DNA of 64,000 nucleotides from an actinobacterium LLX17 (GCA_000471045.1 KI301992.1:2054060-2118059), one strand, 5' to 3'; positions 36,564 through 45,322 are shown, counted from the first letter of the stretch. Numbers and translations: made by a program. The notes: a model not told the origin generated them from the letters alone.

Positions 36564-36600
36564 TAGGATCGGCACGCGAGGCCCGGGAGGGCCTCGTGCC
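36564..36600 (+). promoter_or_regulatory. Promoter and leader hairpin of GtrA-like gene
   Basis: TAGGAT (36564-36569) is a likely -10. It is followed by a 30-nt stem-loop (36571-36600) with arms GGCACGCGAGGCCC and GGGCCTCGTGCC closing on GGGA, all within the 5' leader of the gene at 36619. Confidence 0.5.
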
Positions 36601-36618
36601 ACGACACGAAGGACACCC

Positions 36619-37065
36619 ATGGCAGACGAGCAGGAGACTGAGGACCCGGGCCCCGCGGGCCCGTTGCTACGCCTCGTCTCGGACCGTCGCGTCGCCTTCC
36701 TGATCGTCGGCAGCATCAACACGGTGGTCGGCTTCGGCTGGTTCGTCTTCTTCCAGCTGACCGTCGGGCAGTGGTGGGGGTACATGGTCACGCTGTGCTT
36801 CGCGCACGTGGCCGCCGTGCTCTGCGCGTTCGTGCTGTACCGGCGCTTCGTCTTCCGCGTCCAGGGCAACGTGCTGGTCGACCTTGCCCGCTTCGAGTCG
36901 GTCTACCTGGTCGCGCTGGCCGTCAACGCCGTCCTGCTCCCCCTGCTGGTCGAGATCGGTGGGGTCGAGCCCATCATCGGCCAGGCGCTCATCGTCTTCG
37001 TCACGACGATCCTGAGCTACGTGGGACACAGCCGGTTCTCGTTCCGGCGCGCCCCTCAGGACTGA
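36619..37065 (+). CDS. GtrA family membrane protein
   Basis: A 148-residue GtrA/DPMS-family protein with four predicted membrane helices (about 24-46, 54-75, 88-110, 118-137). Characteristic are FLIVGSINTVVGFGWFVFF and a C-terminal SRFSFRR. GtrA proteins are thought to flip polyprenyl-phosphate sugars across the membrane, so it could serve the GtrB-like transferase (29683) and the YfhO-like enzymes. AAGGA precedes the ATG. Its end overlaps convergent YfhO-like paralogue 2 by 10 bp. Confidence 0.87.
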   Translation: MADEQETEDPGPAGPLLRLVSDRRVAFLIVGSINTVVGFGWFVFFQLTVGQWWGYMVTLCFAHVAAVLCAFVLYRRFVFRVQGNVLVDLARFESVYLVALAVNAVLLPLLVEIGGVEPIIGQALIVFVTTILSYVGHSRFSFRRAPQD

Positions 37066-39278
37066 CGAGCGCGTCGCCGCCGCACCACCAGCACGGCGAT
37101 GCCCCACGCCACCGCGCCGGTCACCGCCAGTGCGAGGGCGGCGATCGTCGCCGTCCACCCGGCGGGCCGGAAGCTGATGGTGACCTCGTCACCCACGGCG
37201 TCGGCCGGCAGGTCGACCGACAGCAGGAAGCCGTCGACCTTCGGACCGATCTCGCCGGCGGAGGTCGTGTAGCCGGGCCACGGCAGACGGCTGAGGACGA
37301 CCCGTCCGCCGTCGGTAGGCACGTCCTCGACCCGGAGCGTGACCGAGGTCTTGGAGCGCTCGACCTCCTCGACCTCGACCCCCTCCGAGGTCGAGACCAC
37401 GCCGCCGGCCGGGCCCAGCGGGTCCTCACGGACCCACAGCACGGTGCGGTCACCGGTCTCGGCGATCCGCCAGCCCTCGGGCGTCTCGCGCCAGAGCTCC
37501 TCGGGCACGTCGGTCGTGATGATCAGCACGGCGTCGAGGCTCAGCTCGTCGACCAGCGGCAGACCCGTGGCCTCACGCTCCTCGAACAGCGCCGGCAACA
37601 GGTCGGGGCAGGTCTCGCCCAGATACCCCAGGCACAGGGTCTGGTTGAACCCGTCGAAGCCCAGGAGCTGGTAGCGGTTGAGCACGTGCCGGTCACCGAT
37701 GTACCAGAGGTTGGCCTGCAGTGTCTCGGCCCACAGGTCCGCGGACGGGCCGTCGACCAACGGGTTGCCGACCACCACCGCGTCCCCCTCGACGCCGCGG
37801 AGTGGCTGCTCCAGCTCCTCGATGCTCGACGGCACCTCCTGGCTCGGCCACGGGGGGCTGGGCGACCACACGTGCTGGACGGCCGTGACGGACCACGTGG
37901 CCGCCACGACCGCGACGCCCAGCAGCACCGTCGAGGAGCGACGTGCCGCGCCGGCGCGCTGCCCGAACGCCCAGACCGCCAGGACGGCGAGCCCGACCAG
38001 CACGACCGAGACGGCGTGCCGGCCGAAGAACTGGGGGGTCTGGGCCCACGCGAGGCCCGCCCCGAGCAGGATGATGCCGCCCGCCCCGAGGAGACGGCGG
38101 GGACCCACCCCGCCCCGGTCAGCGGACCGGCTCAGGGCCACGGCCAGCAACAGGATGACGACCAGGCCCACGTACGGCAGCATCCGCGCGGGGTATCGCA
38201 AGGGGCCCACGACCGTGGGCAGCATCGAGAACCCGAAGAAGAGGACCCCGGCGACGACCGCGTCCAGACGCTCGGCGAGGATCTCGCGCCACACCTCACG
38301 GCGGACGAAGGCCACGGCCGGAAGTGCCCAGGTGAGGTAGGCCATCGGCACCGCGGCGGTCATCCCGACCCACCACCAGGAGGTGACCTGCGGGAAGGCC
38401 GTCGGGATCCACGACATCGCCAGGCCACTCAGGTCGACCGACATGTACTGGTCCATGAAGATGCCACGGTCGGCACGCAGCGTCGCCGGCCCGGTGAGCA
38501 GGCTCGCCAGGTGCACCGTGACGCACACCAAGGCGGCCAGGACTCCCATGCCGAGGACGTTCAGCACGCCCCGCCGGTCGCGGCGGCGCGCGGCGTCCAC
38601 CAGCACGGCCGCGAACACGAAGATGAGCGCGATGGTGCCGTGGACGTAGGCGATCGTGATGACGAGGTAGGCCGCCACGAACGTTCGGACCGGCCCCCCT
38701 TCACCGCGGGCGAACCGGCGGAGCTGGTACCAGAACCAGGGCACGAGGGCCCAGACGAACAGCCCGGTCGCCCAGGACGGTCCGTCGAAGTAGGCGGTGA
38801 CGCCGGTCAGCGGCGCGGTCACACCGGCCAGCAGGGCCAGTGGCGGCCGGGCGCCCATGTCACGCGCCAGCAGGTGCACGCCCACGGCACCGACGACCAC
38901 AAACACGAGCTTCACGACGGTGACGAACAGCGCTGCGTCGTCCTGCACGGTCGCGCCCAGCGAGATGAGCCAGACGACGGGGTTGAAGAACCCCCACTGC
39001 CCCTCGGCGTGGAGGTTGCCGCTCGACCATGCCGACGGCTCGAGCATCGGCATCGTGCCGGACCGCAGGGAGGTGCCGAGGTGGTACCACTGGCCAAGGG
39101 CGCCGTTGACCGTGTCGTCGGCGTAGTAGAACCGGCGGTTGAACAGCAGGGGGATGAGCGCCGCCCCGAGTGCCGCCAGGCCCGTGGCGGTCGCCCAGAT
39201 CCCGCCGGGCAGGAGTGCGCGACGGCGCGCCCGGGCATCACGAGGGCTCGCGGCGGTCCTGTCGTCGAGGCTGGTCAC
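37056..39278 (-). CDS. YfhO-like multipass membrane protein (GT-C type), paralogue 2
   Basis: A 740-residue paralogue of the 31631-33820 protein with the same order of parts: acidic first loop (FYYADDTVNGALGQWYHLG), SGNLHAEGQWGFFNPVVWL, the shared VVGPLRYPARMLPY, an extracytoplasmic domain and a final helix plus RRRRARQS. It is likely a polyprenyl-phosphate-sugar-dependent transferase. The GTG at 39278 has TACCAT 8 nt upstream; a longer frame would invade the secreted-protein gene. The paired positions suggest a duplication around the glycosyltransferase genes. Confidence 0.82.
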   Translation of the reverse strand: MTSLDDRTAASPRDARARRRALLPGGIWATATGLAALGAALIPLLFNRRFYYADDTVNGALGQWYHLGTSLRSGTMPMLEPSAWSSGNLHAEGQWGFFNPVVWLISLGATVQDDAALFVTVVKLVFVVVGAVGVHLLARDMGARPPLALLAGVTAPLTGVTAYFDGPSWATGLFVWALVPWFWYQLRRFARGEGGPVRTFVAAYLVITIAYVHGTIALIFVFAAVLVDAARRRDRRGVLNVLGMGVLAALVCVTVHLASLLTGPATLRADRGIFMDQYMSVDLSGLAMSWIPTAFPQVTSWWWVGMTAAVPMAYLTWALPAVAFVRREVWREILAERLDAVVAGVLFFGFSMLPTVVGPLRYPARMLPYVGLVVILLLAVALSRSADRGGVGPRRLLGAGGIILLGAGLAWAQTPQFFGRHAVSVVLVGLAVLAVWAFGQRAGAARRSSTVLLGVAVVAATWSVTAVQHVWSPSPPWPSQEVPSSIEELEQPLRGVEGDAVVVGNPLVDGPSADLWAETLQANLWYIGDRHVLNRYQLLGFDGFNQTLCLGYLGETCPDLLPALFEEREATGLPLVDELSLDAVLIITTDVPEELWRETPEGWRIAETGDRTVLWVREDPLGPAGGVVSTSEGVEVEEVERSKTSVTLRVEDVPTDGGRVVLSRLPWPGYTTSAGEIGPKVDGFLLSVDLPADAVGDEVTISFRPAGWTATIAALALAVTGAVAWGIAVLVVRRRRARQS

Positions 39279-39286
39279 ATCCGCCG

Positions 39287-39292
39287 ATGGTA
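39287..39292 (-). promoter_or_regulatory. -10 of YfhO-like paralogue 2 (leaderless layout)
   Basis: TACCAT on the minus strand ends 8 nt before the GTG at 39278. Confidence 0.5.
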
Positions 39293-39342
39293 CGGGGCCG
39301 CGCACAGCGCTCGACCCCGGCGCGCCCGAGCGGCCGAGTCGG

Positions 39343-41688
39343 TCAGCTGACCGCGGGCCCCCGGGGCAGCGTCGCCAGGACGACCGGCGAGATCGTCTGG
39401 ATGGCGGGCGCCTGCCCTCCGGCGAAACGCACGAGCGCGTCCCACGAGGCGACCGGCCGGTAGGTGTTGTTGTCGGCGGCATAGACGGTGGGATCGCTGG
39501 CGGACTTCACGAACACCCGGGAGACCGGCTGCCCGCGGGTCCAACCCGCGCAAGCCGCCGAGCTCCAGGTGGTCGTCGGGAAGCCCGCGACCCCTGCCGG
39601 CGTCGTCACGGCGACGACCCGGCCGGAGGCCGCGAAGACCGTCTCGGCACCACAACGGCCCCAGAGACCGAGGTCGGCGACCCGGTTCCGGCTCGTCACC
39701 TCCGCCGCGGGCACCTCGGTCAGCTGTCGCGGGATGCCCCACTCGGCGGCCAGCTCGAAGCTGGGGATCCGCGCGAGATCACGTCCGGAGACGACGTACA
39801 CCTCCGGGGCCCCCGGCGCCTTCACGAGCGTGCCGTCGACGAGCGTCGGCCCGCCCTCGGGGATCGCGGCGATGCCGGCGGTGGACAGCACCAGCACCAG
39901 CGGCGAGGACGACCCGCCGAGACGCTGCGCGTCGGCCCAGGACGCCACGGTGCGTCGGGTTCCGGCCTCGACGACGTACACGGTGGGGCTGGAGGACGAC
40001 TTGACCAGCAGCGCCTCGGCGACCGTCGTGCCGTTCAGGTTCAGCTGGCGGCAGGTGGCCTCGTTCAGCGCGAGCGGCGTCAGGCCGGCCCGGGCGGGAT
40101 CCGCCAGACGGTGCAGCGTGCCTCCTGCGGCCACGTACGTCGCGGTGCCGCACCGGAGCGCGGGACCGAGCGCGGTGGTGGCCGGCTGGTAGCCGGCGAG
40201 GTCGGCAGCAGCGACCGACAGCAGACCGGACGACGGGCGCCCGAGGTCTGCCGACAGCCCGAAGTCCGTGACCGGGAGCAGCGTCGACGTGCCGTCGGTC
40301 AGGTACACCTGCGCCGCGGCCCGGTCCTTGATGAGGGTCGCCGGCGCGAACTGCTGCGGGAGCCTCGACATCGACTGGTAACGAGCCGCGGGCAGCCGGC
40401 CCACCCACGCGGGCACCGTCTGCAGGGCGCGGAGAGCGACCTCGTTCCAGTACGGCTGGACCTGCGAGGGGCCGGTGAAGGTGCCCCACGTGGTCGTGCC
40501 GGCGACCCGGAAGTGCGGCGACATCTCGCCGCCCGTGGGGACCCCGGCGAACATCGCCGGGTCAGCGTTGGTGATGACGCTGCACGAGCCGCCCCACTGG
40601 GCGAGCACCTCGCACGAGGTGAACCGGTGCAGCTGGCCGTCCTGCACCATGCTGACCGCGCCGGAGGTGTTGTTCCGCACGAAGACCGACGTGGGTCCGG
40701 CGTCCTGCAGCTTGTTCACGAAGACGTCGCCGACCGAGTAGAGCGGGCCGAAGGCCTTCAGCAGCTCCTCGTAGTCGGCGTAGCTCGGCACGTACCACCG
40801 GCGGATGCCGTCGATGAGGTAGACGCTGGCCGAGCTGCCGCGCACGAGGCGGATCGCTCCGCCCTGCGTCGACCCGAACCAGTCCGTGAAGTAGGTGTAG
40901 AAGTTGCGGTTGCCGTAGGACGAGCAGCCGTCGCCGGTGCCTCGCCCGGCGGCCAGCGACGCGGCGTTGGGCTGGTAGGGCGTGTAGTTGTACAGACCCG
41001 CGGTGGCCTGGTTCTCGAGGTAGACCGGCGATGAGCCGCAGGCGCTGTTCGGGTGAAAGAGGACGTTGACCGTCGTGCGGGCGCGGTGCCGGTACGAGCC
41101 GGCGTTGACCTCGTAGACCCGCAGCTGGCGGATGCCGGAGTAGACCTGGTTCGCGAAGCCGTAGTACTTGGAGTCACAGGCAGCGGTGTCGGGACACCCC
41201 ATGCCCATCGCCTTCTGATACGTCGTGGCCGTGGGGTTGCTCTTCGTGACCAGTCCCTGCTCCTTCTGGAGCATCACGAGGATGACCTGCGGGTTCACCC
41301 CGCACGACTGAGCAGTCTTGTAGATGATGTCGGCCGACGACTCGTTGGCCTGGCCCTGGTACCCGCGGCAGTATGCGTCCGCCGGACGCGTCGTGGTCGA
41401 CTCGCGGTAGCTCTTCAGGCACGTGTGCCCGCTGGCGCAGCTGGCGAGCTGACGGTCGAGAAAGGCCTGGATCTGGGCGGGACCCATCGTGCCGGTGTCG
41501 TAGAAGACCGCGTCGCTGATGATGTTGCCGGGCCGGAACTGCGTCAGGTCCGCCGCCTCGGTGCGTGACGACTGGGTCACGGTCAGGGCGCTGAGGACGA
41601 GCCCGAGCGCGGCGACCCCGGACAGGATCAACCGCGCACTCCGGTAGCCCGGAGTGCGCCTGTGGCGCGTGTGGTCCTTGTGACGCAT
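39343..41688 (-). CDS. Secreted protein with lysozyme-like N-terminal domain and repeat-rich C-terminus
   Basis: A 781-residue exported protein. A basic start and hydrophobic stretch (24-40) form a signal peptide ending near TEAAD (44-48). Residues ~50-260 contain DIIYKTAQSCGVNPQVILVM then QKEQGL, a context like soluble lytic transglycosylases with E143 as candidate catalytic acid, plus several cysteine pairs. From about 270 on, degenerate units of 70-90 residues of the form VY-x-D-G-x-R-R-x-(V/I), e.g. VYLIDGIRRWYVPSYADYEE, repeat six or seven times and probably make a beta-propeller-like binding region. Similar actinobacterial proteins are sometimes named hemagglutinin-like. CATACT lies 7 nt before the ATG. 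Confidence 0.75.
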   Translation of the reverse strand: MRHKDHTRHRRTPGYRSARLILSGVAALGLVLSALTVTQSSRTEAADLTQFRPGNIISDAVFYDTGTMGPAQIQAFLDRQLASCASGHTCLKSYRESTTTRPADAYCRGYQGQANESSADIIYKTAQSCGVNPQVILVMLQKEQGLVTKSNPTATTYQKAMGMGCPDTAACDSKYYGFANQVYSGIRQLRVYEVNAGSYRHRARTTVNVLFHPNSACGSSPVYLENQATAGLYNYTPYQPNAASLAAGRGTGDGCSSYGNRNFYTYFTDWFGSTQGGAIRLVRGSSASVYLIDGIRRWYVPSYADYEELLKAFGPLYSVGDVFVNKLQDAGPTSVFVRNNTSGAVSMVQDGQLHRFTSCEVLAQWGGSCSVITNADPAMFAGVPTGGEMSPHFRVAGTTTWGTFTGPSQVQPYWNEVALRALQTVPAWVGRLPAARYQSMSRLPQQFAPATLIKDRAAAQVYLTDGTSTLLPVTDFGLSADLGRPSSGLLSVAAADLAGYQPATTALGPALRCGTATYVAAGGTLHRLADPARAGLTPLALNEATCRQLNLNGTTVAEALLVKSSSSPTVYVVEAGTRRTVASWADAQRLGGSSSPLVLVLSTAGIAAIPEGGPTLVDGTLVKAPGAPEVYVVSGRDLARIPSFELAAEWGIPRQLTEVPAAEVTSRNRVADLGLWGRCGAETVFAASGRVVAVTTPAGVAGFPTTTWSSAACAGWTRGQPVSRVFVKSASDPTVYAADNNTYRPVASWDALVRFAGGQAPAIQTISPVVLATLPRGPAVS

Positions 41689-41695
41689 GAGGCAC

Positions 41696-41701
41696 AGTAT
41701 G
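41696..41701 (-). promoter_or_regulatory. -10-like hexamer of secreted repeat protein gene
   Basis: CATACT on the minus strand ends 7 nt before the ATG at 41688; a leaderless layout with an imperfect hexamer. Confidence 0.4.
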
Positions 41702-41751
41702 CGGCACGTCCGGGCCACTGTCCCCCGAACGTCCGGCGAACGGGCGAGGGC

Positions 41752-42213
41752 TCAGCGCCGGCGGCGCCCCGTCAGGACCGTGAGGACGACGACGAGAGCC
41801 ATGACGAGAAGGGCCGCGACCAAGAGCCAGGTCCGGTCCTCGCCCGAGCGACGCAACAGGGTCACCACGCCGATGCCGACCGAGGTCCAGAGCGTGGCCC
41901 ACAGCGCAGCCCCCGGCAGCAGCCCGAGCAGGTAGCGGGGCACCGTCATGCGGGCCAGGCCCGCGCCGAGGTTGATGACGGTCTGCGCCCCGACCGTCAG
42001 GAAGCTCAGGGTCACGGCGGGCGGCCCCCAGCGGTCGACGCGGTCCATCGCCGCGAGCGTGCGCGCGCCGGGCTCCCGCCCGCGGGCAGCACCGGCGGCC
42101 ATCGCCCGGCCGATGCCGTAGGTCGCGCCGGCCCTCAGGAGCACGATCACGAAGAACGTCAGCCAGGCCCAGCCCCACGGCCACGCCCGGATGGTGTCGA
42201 GGACGCCGTTCAC
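41752..42213 (-). CDS. VTT/DedA-like small membrane protein
   Basis: A 153-residue membrane protein with a VTT (SNARE-associated/DedA) core: FVIVLLRAGATYGIGR, DRWGPPAVTLSFLTVGAQTVINL and YLLGLLPGAALWATLWTSVG, ending in a helix and RRRR. DedA proteins are implicated in lipid carrier recycling and envelope homeostasis. It is shorter than typical DedA (~200). The GTG start overlaps the rimI stop (GTGA), tying it to the tsaB-rimI unit. Confidence 0.75.
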   Translation of the reverse strand: MNGVLDTIRAWPWGWAWLTFFVIVLLRAGATYGIGRAMAAGAARGREPGARTLAAMDRVDRWGPPAVTLSFLTVGAQTVINLGAGLARMTVPRYLLGLLPGAALWATLWTSVGIGVVTLLRRSGEDRTWLLVAALLVMALVVVLTVLTGRRRR

Positions 42214-42644
42214 GCCAGATCCCGGGCGAGGACGAGCGCGTCGCTGCCCCCCGAGTAGTAGTCGCGCCGGCGATGGATCTCGGCGAAGCCGGCGCCGGCG
42301 TAGAAGGCCCGGGCCGCCGCGTTGTCCTCGGCGACCTCCAGCAGCATCCGCTCGGCGCCCCGGGTGGCGGATGCGATCGTCACGGCCGTCAGCAGCTCCC
42401 CCGCGACCCCGGTCCGGCGAGCGGCCGGCAGCACGCCGATGCGCAGGAGGTCGGCGACGTCACCGCTCACGAGGGCCACCGCCCAGGCCACCACTTGGCC
42501 GTCGCGCTCGGCGACCAGCGGCACGCGGGTCGGCTCGGCCAGCTCACCGCGGATCGAGTCGACGCCCCACGGATCGGGGAAGCAGGCGTGCTCCACGAGG
42601 ACGATCCCGGCGACGTCCGGGTCGGCCGCGGGCCGGACACTCAC
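42210..42644 (-). CDS. rimI: Ribosomal protein S18-alanine N-acetyltransferase
   Basis: A 144-residue GNAT enzyme that acetylates the N-terminus of S18. It has IGVLPAARRTGVAGELLTAV (acetyl-CoA binding motif A), EVAEDNAAARAFYAGAGF (motif B) and the typical end RRRDYY. The GTG at 42644 overlaps the tsaB stop by 4 bp, matching the common tsaB-rimI linkage. Confidence 0.92.
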   Translation of the reverse strand: MSVRPAADPDVAGIVLVEHACFPDPWGVDSIRGELAEPTRVPLVAERDGQVVAWAVALVSGDVADLLRIGVLPAARRTGVAGELLTAVTIASATRGAERMLLEVAEDNAAARAFYAGAGFAEIHRRRDYYSGGSDALVLARDLA

Positions 42645-43312
42645 CGTCGGTCGAGAGGGACGGCGTCGGGCCGGCGCAGGTAGAGCGGCTCGAGCGGCAG
42701 CTCGGGGACCGCCCCCGCCACCACGAGGTTCGCGAGGGTGGCCGCCGCCGGGTCGGCCGGACCATCGCCGACCCGCCCCCCGAAGTGGTCGGCGTGCAGG
42801 TGGGCGCCCCGACCGTGCACCACGAGCTCGGGGAACCGCTCGGCGAGGTCGGCCGGCTTCGCGACGTCGGGCCCGTCGAGGCGGCGGCCGTCGGCGTACC
42901 GCGCCCAGTACACCTCACGGCGACGGGCGTCGGTGGCAACAAGGAACGCGGGCGGGGTCTGCCCCGGCAGCGCTCGCTCGGACTGGGTCTCTCCAGGTGG
43001 GGCGACCTCCCCGGCGATCACGTCGAGCGTGCACACCCCGTGGGCCCGCAGGCCCAGGGTGCTCGCGAGCGTGAGCGCCGTGACGATGCCGACGCGCAGG
43101 CCGGTGAACGGGCCGGGGCCCACGCCCACGGCGACGTCGGTCAGGTCGCGTGGCTCGGCCCCCGCATCGGCCAGGGCGGCCCGGATGGCCGGCGCCAGCT
43201 GCTCACCGTGCGCCGTGGCGCCCTCGGCGTCGGCCCGCGCGACCACGTGGCGCCCGTCGTGGAGCGCGACCGTCACGACGGGCGTGGCGGTGTCGAGGGC
43301 GAGCAGCAGCAC
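42641..43312 (-). CDS. tsaB: tRNA threonylcarbamoyladenosine biosynthesis protein TsaB
   Basis: A 223-residue ASKHA-fold partner of TsaD and TsaE in t6A37 synthesis. It begins LLLALDTATPVVTVAL and contains VGVGPGPFTGLRVGIVTA. It lacks the metal site of TsaD, as expected. The GTG at 43312 has TAGGCT 6 nt upstream, so the tsaB-rimI-VTT unit has its own promoter although the GNAT-tsaE fusion ends only 34 bp upstream. Confidence 0.95.
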   Translation of the reverse strand: MLLLALDTATPVVTVALHDGRHVVARADAEGATAHGEQLAPAIRAALADAGAEPRDLTDVAVGVGPGPFTGLRVGIVTALTLASTLGLRAHGVCTLDVIAGEVAPPGETQSERALPGQTPPAFLVATDARRREVYWARYADGRRLDGPDVAKPADLAERFPELVVHGRGAHLHADHFGGRVGDGPADPAAATLANLVVAGAVPELPLEPLYLRRPDAVPLDRR

Positions 43313-43318
43313 CCCGCG

Positions 43319-43324
43319 AGCCTA
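43319..43324 (-). promoter_or_regulatory. -10 of tsaB (leaderless layout)
   Basis: TAGGCT on the minus strand ends 6 nt before the tsaB GTG at 43312. Confidence 0.6.
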
Positions 43325-43346
43325 TCCGGTCCCGGTGAGGGGAGCC

Positions 43347-44345
43347 TCAGCCGAGGAGCGTCGAGCGCAGCGGGACGCCGACCCAGCGGGCGCCGTACGA
43401 CTTGATCGTGACGACGCGGGTCTCGGCCTCGTCGTCGTCGGCGCGCGCGGCCGCCGCGACACCCAACGGGTCACGGGTGCCGAGCGGGTCGCCGGGTCGG
43501 GCGTGGCGGCGCTCGATGCGGATGTGCAACCGGCTGTCGGTCAGCTGCTCGGCCAGTCCCTCGCCCCACTCGACGACCGTGACGGCGTCCTCGAGCGACG
43601 CGTCGAGGTCGATGTCGTCGAGCTCGGCCGCCGAGCCGAGGCGGTAGGCGTCGACGTGCACCAGGCCGGGCCCCCGCTCGAGCGACGGGTGGCTGCGGGC
43701 GATGACGAACGTCGGCGACGTGATGGGGCCGCGCACCCGGAGCCCCTCGGCGAGGCCCTGGGTGAAGGTGGTCTTGCCGGCCCCGAGGTCGCCCGAGAGC
43801 ACCACGAGGTCGCCGGCCCGCAGCAGCGTCGCGAGCCGCATCGCCAGGGCCTGCGTGTCGTCCGGGCTGTGCGTCTCGCGCGCCAGCCACAGCGTCTTGC
43901 CGAACTCCAGCATGGTGCCCTGGGCACCGACCTGGAGGTACCGACGGCGCTCCCAGAACCTGACGGTGTCGGGCAGCTCGGCTCGCACGTTGAGCCAGAT
44001 GCCGTCCTTGCCGCGCTCCTCGGCGGTGTCCTCGGCGACGCCCACCATGGCGGACGCGACGCCGCGGGACTGGATCTCGGGATCGACGGCCACGCGCCGC
44101 AGGCCCAGCAGTCCCGGGCGTGACTCGTCGAACAGCAGCGCGCCCATGGGACGGCCACGGCGCTCCACCAGCAGGCCGCCGGAGGTGGCCAGCACCTCGC
44201 GGACCGCCTCGGCGGTCTCGTGCGGGGCGCTGGACGGCGGGTCGACCGCCGGGCGGGCCGCGAACGAGCGCCGGATGATGTCGGCGACGACCTCGGCGTG
44301 TTCCGGCTCCGCGTCGATGACGTCGAGCGCGCGCAATCCGGTCAC
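43347..44345 (-). CDS. tsaE: GNAT acetyltransferase fused to TsaE ATPase
   Basis: A 332-residue two-domain protein. Residues 1 to about 150 are a GNAT domain with RRVAVDPEIQSRGVASAMV (acetyl-CoA loop). The rest is TsaE, the ATPase that regulates TsaBD in t6A synthesis, with Walker A GDLGAGKT at 185-192, TSPTFVIARSH and VVEWGEG. TsaE alone is ~150-160 residues, so the fusion is real: one frame runs through with no internal start in good context. The GTG at 44345 overlaps the hydrolase stop by 4 bp. The acetylation target of the GNAT half is unknown. Confidence 0.9.
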   Translation of the reverse strand: MTGLRALDVIDAEPEHAEVVADIIRRSFAARPAVDPPSSAPHETAEAVREVLATSGGLLVERRGRPMGALLFDESRPGLLGLRRVAVDPEIQSRGVASAMVGVAEDTAEERGKDGIWLNVRAELPDTVRFWERRRYLQVGAQGTMLEFGKTLWLARETHSPDDTQALAMRLATLLRAGDLVVLSGDLGAGKTTFTQGLAEGLRVRGPITSPTFVIARSHPSLERGPGLVHVDAYRLGSAAELDDIDLDASLEDAVTVVEWGEGLAEQLTDSRLHIRIERRHARPGDPLGTRDPLGVAAAARADDDEAETRVVTIKSYGARWVGVPLRSTLLG

Positions 44346-45322
44346 GAGACCTGCTCCAGCAGCTCCTCGAGGGCGTCGTCGACGGCCTCGGCGTCCTCCA
44401 GCATGACCATGTGTCCGGCGCCCTCGACCAGCACCAGCCGCGCGCCGTCGATCGCCTCGGCGAGCCGGCGGCTGTGCTTGAGCGGCGTGAGCAGGTCCTC
44501 GGTGCCGCACAGGACGGTGACCGGCACGGCCGCCAGCGTCGGCAGGGCGTGGAAGAGGTCGAGCGCGGTGAAGTTGCCGTAGAAGTCGACGATGACCCGC
44601 GAGGGCGCGCGCGAGAGCATCTCGTCGGTCATGGCCACGATGCGGTCGTCGGCGTCGGGGCCGACGGCCCACCGGCGAGTGACCATGTGGCTGTTCAGGC
44701 CCCTCCCCCAGTCGATGACCGGGCCGGCGTGCCGGAACAGCCAGGCGAAGCGCTCGAGCGCCGGCGTCCCACGCACGAGGCGTCCGGCGCTGGTGCCCAG
44801 CAGCATGACGCCGACGACCTTCGAGCCGAACAGGTCGGGGTGGTCGGCGGCGAGCTGCATCGTGACCATCCCGCCCATCGAGTGCCCGGCCACCACGACG
44901 CGGTCGGTGCCGTGCTCCTCGATGACCCGGGCGAGGTCGTGGGCCATCAGGTCCAGGGTCGACGACTCCGCGGTGGACGCACCGGAACGGCCGTGACCGC
45001 GCTGGTCGAGCACCACGATGCGCACGCGGCCCCGCAGCGCGAGCCGCTGGAAGTGCCACGTGTCGAGATCGCACATCCACCCGTGCACCAGGACGAGCGT
45101 CAGGTCGGCGTGCGGCGAGTCGGGGTCGGCCGGGTCGACCTCGACGGTGATTGCGGTGCCGTCGTCGGCGTGCACGGTGTGCAGCTCGCCGTGCACGCTG
45201 CCGAAGGGCTGGTCACCCACCAGGTGCCGGTGCCGACGCTTCAGCTGGCGCTGGCGCACGACCGCCGCGGAGGCGACCGCCAGCGCACCGGCTGTCAGGA
45301 CGGCGGGGGTGAGTCGCTTCAT
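44342..45322 (-). CDS. Alpha/beta hydrolase, membrane-anchored
   Basis: A 326-residue alpha/beta-hydrolase. A short N-terminal hydrophobic helix (4-22) may anchor it. The nucleophile elbow is GHSMGG, the oxyanion loop LVHGWMCD, the acid probably D in GTEDLLTP and the catalytic His in EGAGHMVMLE. The substrate is unknown. It overlaps alr upstream and the GNAT-tsaE gene downstream by 4 bp each, so it is embedded in the operon. Confidence 0.88.
   Translation of the reverse strand: MKRLTPAVLTAGALAVASAAVVRQRQLKRRHRHLVGDQPFGSVHGELHTVHADDGTAITVEVDPADPDSPHADLTLVLVHGWMCDLDTWHFQRLALRGRVRIVVLDQRGHGRSGASTAESSTLDLMAHDLARVIEEHGTDRVVVAGHSMGGMVTMQLAADHPDLFGSKVVGVMLLGTSAGRLVRGTPALERFAWLFRHAGPVIDWGRGLNSHMVTRRWAVGPDADDRIVAMTDEMLSRAPSRVIVDFYGNFTALDLFHALPTLAAVPVTVLCGTEDLLTPLKHSRRLAEAIDGARLVLVEGAGHMVMLEDAEAVDDALEELLEQVS

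Noticed and set aside
36771-39350. 859-codon open frame on the plus strand
   Set aside because: It lies opposite the YfhO-like paralogue 2 gene, has an Arg/Asp/Gly/His-rich composition and no domain; it is an artefact of GC-rich third positions.
39139-41034. 631-codon open frame on the plus strand
   Set aside because: It spans parts of two minus-strand genes, including the promoter between them, and has no recognisable domain.
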